From the NCBI GenBank assembly GCA_934678955.1, contig CAKUSI010000240.1, positions 1-6,148 on the forward strand: a stretch of 6,148 nucleotides of DNA, given 5' to 3'. This document shows, one piece after another, positions 4,253-6,148 of this stretch; the first letter of the stretch is position 1; every line of letters begins with the position of its first letter. Source of the DNA: an uncultured Austwickia sp. Lineage in GTDB: Bacteria; Actinomycetota; Actinomycetes; Actinomycetales; Dermatophilaceae. The translations under genes and the position numbers were made by a program. The notes below the pieces were generated by a model. The model was not told the origin of the DNA, made no database searches, and saw only the letters and a program-made list of their open reading frames with translations.

Positions 4253-5211
4253 CCGGTTACGTGATGCCAGGAGGATTCGGGGGCCGCAACGGCGCACAGT
4301 GGTCGACCGCCTGGGCAGATCACCGGCTGCGCTCGGAGCGAGGCCGCGCGGCCCACGGAACGGCATCGGTCCAGCACACCGTGACCCCTCCCTCACGGAA
4401 CGCCCTGCGCCGCGCCATCGCTGCCAACCTCTGCCCATATTGCGGGAAAGGGCCGTACAAGAACCTCGGGATGCACACCAACCGTGCGCACGGAGTGAGC
4501 GCGGCAGAGCTCCGAGACATGTCAGGGCTTAAGCGGGTGTGCTCTGAGGAATTGAGCGATGACAGCCGCTCCCGCTTCATCCAACGACCCGACCGCGAGG
4601 AAATCACACGGAAGGCGACCGCGGCGTCAGCGAAGGCCGGGGCTCAACAGATCGCGCTTGCAGCCTCTCTGGCTCCACGTGTGGCGCAGATGGAGGCACG
4701 CGATCCAACCGTGGTTCAACGTGCCCTACGCGGTGACCGACTCGTCGACATCGCAGCTGACATCGGTGTCACCAGCGCCACTGTGGGCCGCATCCTGCGG
4801 CGGCACGGAGTACAGCCGACGCTTTCGCGAACCAACGCCGAGAGAAGGGAGCGGCTAGGTGCGCTTCGTGGCCGTGCCACTGCGTCGAACCAAGAGCGTA
4901 TCGACGCAGAACGCTCCATGCGAGTCCGACGCTTCCACGAGCTGGGGGGCGATTGGAAGGCCGTCGAATCGCTCGCTGACGAATGCCAGGTCGACGAGAA
5001 GAACATGCGAGCCTACCTCCGAAGAGTCGGGGTTACGGTGCCCGATGGGCGTGTCGTCTCTCGCCGACGCCGCATGAAGGTGACGCCGGAGCAGACAGCC
5101 GAAATCCGGAGGCTTGCACTTGCCGGCCTCACGCAAAGTCAAGTAGGCGAACGCTTCGGCATTAGCCAGTCAAGGGTCTCGTCCATAGTCCGCGCAGGGG
5201 AGGCCCCATGA
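4249..5211 (+). CDS. DNA-binding protein with Ros/MucR-like zinc finger and three HTH-like segments
   Basis: The 320-aa product starts at ATG 4249 (ATGA overlap; weak GGATGGGAA site). Residues 62-94 read CPYCGKGPYKNLGMHTNRAHGVSAAELRDMSGL, with ligands C62, C65, H76 and H81. The C-x2-C...H-x4-H pattern and following HG-V-x-x-x-E-L/Y-R-x-x-x-GL motif recall the Ros/MucR zinc finger. Three HTH-like stretches follow: about 158-187 (RLVDIAADIGVTSATVGRILRRHG), 234-261 (DWKAVESLADECQVDEKNMRAYLRRVG) and 278-315 (KVTPEQTAEIRRLALAGLTQ... with SQVGERFGISQSRVSSIV). The last resembles resolvase-type HTHs. It is probably a regulator or a site-specific DNA-binding protein. No nuclease or recombinase catalytic motif is seen. 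Codons are less G/C-biased than in neighbours (CTT, AAG, TCT, TTG, GAT), hinting at separate origin. It overlaps the next gene as ATGA. Confidence 0.85.
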   Translation: MTGYVMPGGFGGRNGAQWSTAWADHRLRSERGRAAHGTASVQHTVTPPSRNALRRAIAANLCPYCGKGPYKNLGMHTNRAHGVSAAELRDMSGLKRVCSEELSDDSRSRFIQRPDREEITRKATAASAKAGAQQIALAASLAPRVAQMEARDPTVVQRALRGDRLVDIAADIGVTSATVGRILRRHGVQPTLSRTNAERRERLGALRGRATASNQERIDAERSMRVRRFHELGGDWKAVESLADECQVDEKNMRAYLRRVGVTVPDGRVVSRRRRMKVTPEQTAEIRRLALAGLTQSQVGERFGISQSRVSSIVRAGEAP

Positions 5212-5432
5212 GTGAGCAAGCCAGGCGGCGGCTCAAGCCCGGAGCGGCCGTGGGCACGACCCGCTTCGCGAGCCCCGACAGCGGATGCCCACACGACGGC
5301 GAACGCCGAACCGTCATCATCATCGGCACCGGCTCACACGACGGGCCAGCCCACCTCTGCGGGCTATGCCACCGAATAATCCCCGAGCCAGCCGCGATGC
5401 GCGAGCTAGTAGAGGAGGATGACGAAGCATGA
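5208..5432 (+). CDS. Small zinc-binding protein, 74 aa
   Basis: ATG 5208 overlaps the upstream stop as ATGA and follows GGGGAGG (5197-5203). The product has a basic N-terminus, then SGCPHDGERRTVIIIG and HLCGLCHRIIPEP, ending in an acidic tail (RELVEEDDEA). C27, H29, C51, C54 and H55 suggest one small zinc site. The middle resembles a short beta hairpin between the metal ligand pairs. No specific family is assigned. Its placement between a zinc-finger/HTH protein and a zinc-ribbon protein suggests a set of small nucleic-acid or protein-binding accessory factors (inference). Confidence 0.78.
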   Translation: MSEQARRRLKPGAAVGTTRFASPDSGCPHDGERRTVIIIGTGSHDGPAHLCGLCHRIIPEPAAMRELVEEDDEA

Positions 5433-5665
5433 GCTACATGACGTGCCCGACGTGCCAGACAGACGATGACGTGAAGGTGATGCAGGGCTCCCCGCCTCGC
5501 ATGTGGGTGAGGTGCGGGCGCTGTGGCGCGCGATGGAAGGTCACCGTCCCCGAGTGCGGTCCCGGTCGCCACGACTGGCACGACCTCACCCGGACCAGTA
5601 GCGGCAGGTCGCCGAAGCAGCGGTGCAGCGTGTGCGGGCGGAACCGCGTCAATCCTCACGCCTGA
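5429..5665 (+). CDS. Small protein with two zinc-ribbon-like motifs, 78 aa
   Basis: ATG 5429 overlaps the previous stop as ATGA and GAGGAGG lies at 5412-5418. The first ribbon is TCPTCQTDDDVKVM...VRCGRCGARWKV with C6, C9, C29 and C32, a classical C-x2-C...C-x2-C ribbon of the kind that binds zinc in nucleic-acid-associated proteins. The second half, ECGPGRHDWHDLTR...QRCSVCGRNRV, has C43, H48, C66 and C69. A 'C-x4-H-x-W...RC-x2-CG' layout like this is common in small actinobacterial phage proteins. The function is unknown. The stop at 5663-5665 ends the long operon, and the first true intergenic gap follows. Confidence 0.82.
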   Translation: MSYMTCPTCQTDDDVKVMQGSPPRMWVRCGRCGARWKVTVPECGPGRHDWHDLTRTSSGRSPKQRCSVCGRNRVNPHA

Positions 5666-5699
5666 GTCCGGGATCGCGGGTCTTCATCCGCAGTCGATC

Positions 5700-5729
5700 T
5701 GTACCGACTTTGGTACGAAACTCGTATAC
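5700..5729 (+). promoter_or_regulatory. Phased palindromic operator of the toxin-antitoxin module
   Basis: Three palindromic cores lie in register: GTAC at 5701-5704 (within TGTACC), GTAC at 5713-5716 (within GGTACG) and GTATAC at 5724-5729. Their centres are exactly 12 bp apart each time. The outer flanks also form an inverted repeat GTACC-N6-GGTAC (5701-5716) and TACGA-N3-TCGTA (5714-5726). The E. coli YefM-YoeB operator uses TGTACA-core palindromes at about this centre spacing, as I recall, and the downstream antitoxin is of the Phd/YefM family. Overlap with the -10 element fits autorepression by the toxin-antitoxin complex. Confidence 0.6.
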
Positions 5730-5737
5730 TATTATGG
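5703..5737 (+). promoter_or_regulatory. Promoter of the toxin-antitoxin operon
   Basis: TATACT at 5725-5730 is an excellent -10 element in an AT-rich island that stands out from the GC-rich surroundings. A -35 is poor: ACCGAC (5703-5708) with a 16-base spacer is the best match. Transcription would start near 5736-5738, leaving almost no 5' leader before ATG 5740. Confidence 0.6.
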
Positions 5738-5739
5738 GT

Positions 5740-6003
5740 ATGACAACGTACGCGATCACGATTCAGCGCACCGCGCAGAAGTCACTCGACCGCATCGAAC
5801 GACCCACCCGCAAGCGCATCGAAACCGCGATCACGAACCTCGCAACTGACCCCCGCCCCCACGGATGCACCAAGCTCACAGCCACCGACGCCTACCGCGT
5901 CCGCGTCGGCAACTACCGAATCGTCTACACCATCGACGACCAAATCCGGATCGTGGACGTCACCAACATCGGACACCGAGGCTCGATCTACCAGGAGGTG
6001 TGA
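5740..6003 (+). CDS. RelE/ParE-superfamily toxin
   Basis: The 87-aa product reads TTYAITIQRTAQKSLDRIER (strand and start of the helical hairpin), then RKRIETAITNLATDP, then CTKLTATDAYRVRVGNYRIVYTIDDQIRIVDVTNIGHRGSIYQEV. The L-x...YRVRVG-x-YRI-x-Y-x-I followed by IGHR-x-x-x-Y is the hallmark RelE core, with R53, R55, R60, R80 and Y84 as the expected basic/aromatic surface residues. Length is typical. RelE family members usually cut mRNA in the ribosomal A site; ParE members act on gyrase. The 'GHR...Y' ending favours RelE. ATG 5740 and ATG 5734 are in frame and neither has a Shine-Dalgarno. With the -10 at 5725-5730 the mRNA is probably leaderless or nearly so. The antitoxin gene follows immediately, the reverse of the usual order. 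The frame extending upstream to 5623 overlaps the previous gene and is not used. Confidence 0.93.
   Translation: MTTYAITIQRTAQKSLDRIERPTRKRIETAITNLATDPRPHGCTKLTATDAYRVRVGNYRIVYTIDDQIRIVDVTNIGHRGSIYQEV
5993..6000 (+). promoter_or_regulatory. Strong Shine-Dalgarno of the antitoxin gene
   Basis: AGGAGGTG overlaps the last toxin codons and sits four bases before ATG 6005. In contrast the toxin gene has no visible ribosome site, so the antitoxin is probably translated far more efficiently although it is second in the operon. Confidence 0.7.
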
Positions 6004-6004
6004 C

Positions 6005-6148
6005 ATGGACCGACTAGTCCCCATCAGCGAGGCTCGAGCACGCCTCGGCGACCTCATCGCAGAGGCTGACGAGCAGGAGATCTACGTACTGCGCCACGGG
6101 CGACCCGCCGGCGTCCTCGTCTCCATCAGCAAGTTCGAGGGCCTCCTC
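6005..6148 (+). CDS. Phd/YefM-family antitoxin, N-terminal part (cut by window end)
   Basis: ATG 6005 starts one base after the toxin stop and has a strong AGGAGGTG site. The visible 48 residues, DRLVPISEARARLGDLIAEA then EIYVLRHGRPAGVLVSISKFEGLL, match the N-terminal Phd/YefM domain: 'VPISEAR-x-x-LG-x-L-I', then a beta hairpin ending 'HG+PAGVLVS-x-x-x-F/Y-x-x-L'. This domain dimerises and binds operator DNA; the missing C-terminal part would wrap and neutralise the toxin. The frame is intact up to the window edge. Co-repression with the toxin at the palindromes at 5700-5729 is inferred from family knowledge. Confidence 0.93.
   Translation, partial: MDRLVPISEARARLGDLIAEADEQEIYVLRHGRPAGVLVSISKFEGLL

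Noticed and set aside
3386..4438. Minus-strand open frame of 350 codons
   Set aside because: It spans three well-supported + strand genes and their overlaps, and is low-complexity Arg/Gly/Val-rich, as expected for a GC-rich shadow.
5672..5699. GATC-GCGG...CCGC-N4-GATC imperfect hairpin after the last operon gene
   Set aside because: Only four-base arms interrupted by a bulge and no T-tract. Too weak to call a terminator, though one is expected near here.
5623..5739. N-terminal extension of the RelE toxin
   Set aside because: It would run through the zinc-ribbon gene end, the operator and the -10 element, and gives a non-family sequence. ATG 5740 (or 5734) fits the family length.
5523..5849. 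+ strand open frame across the end of the zinc-ribbon gene into the toxin
   Set aside because: Shadow frame crossing a promoter and two supported genes, with no domain resemblance.
1..6148. Possible CRISPR array, tRNA genes, attachment sites or insertion sequence ends
   Set aside because: I saw no regularly spaced direct repeats, no cloverleaf-like sequence with a TTCRA arm, no transposase, and no terminal inverted repeats.

Overview
The window is high-GC DNA (roughly two-thirds G+C by eye) with every supportable gene on the + strand. It has frequent GTG starts, very short genes and almost no intergenic space. Genes meet at GTGA or ATGA four-base overlaps, and strong AGGAGG-type ribosome binding sites lie inside upstream genes. 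This style, together with several small proteins of types common in actinobacterial phages, points to an actinobacteriophage or an actinobacterial prophage/accessory region. No structural, lysis, integrase or replication gene is visible, so the exact replicon cannot be named.

Layout. Positions 1-5665 form one apparently co-transcribed cassette. In order it holds the tail of an unrecognised gene, a 69-aa protein, a DnaQ/RNase T-like DEDDh 3'-5' exonuclease, and four small unknown proteins of 70, 63, 62 and 31 aa. The 62-aa protein has a possible C-terminal membrane helix. Next come a 260-aa phage-type Cys/His protein, a 55-aa protein, and an RNA ligase that resembles the RLIG1/DUF5565 family. 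A leader with a perfect 15-bp hairpin follows, then a 101-aa protein, a 174-aa Cys-containing protein, a 320-aa protein with a Ros/MucR-like zinc finger and three helix-turn-helix-like segments, and two small zinc-binding proteins.

Positions 5666-6148 hold a separate transcription unit. A promoter region with three GTAC/GTATAC palindromes spaced exactly 12 bp apart precedes a RelE-family toxin gene. A Phd/YefM-family antitoxin gene follows and is cut by the window edge. The toxin-first order is the reverse of the usual arrangement for these families.

How the genes may work together (inference): the first unit looks like an early or accessory phage operon with nucleic-acid enzymes (exonuclease and RNA ligase) embedded among small, mostly uncharacterised proteins. 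RNA ligases of phages are classically linked to repair of host-cleaved RNA, but no partner kinase is in view. The toxin-antitoxin pair is a self-regulated cargo module. The strongest points for follow-up are the RLIG1-like ligase, the phased operator array of the toxin-first module, the hairpin leader after the ligase, and an exact 19-bp near-palindrome found twice.
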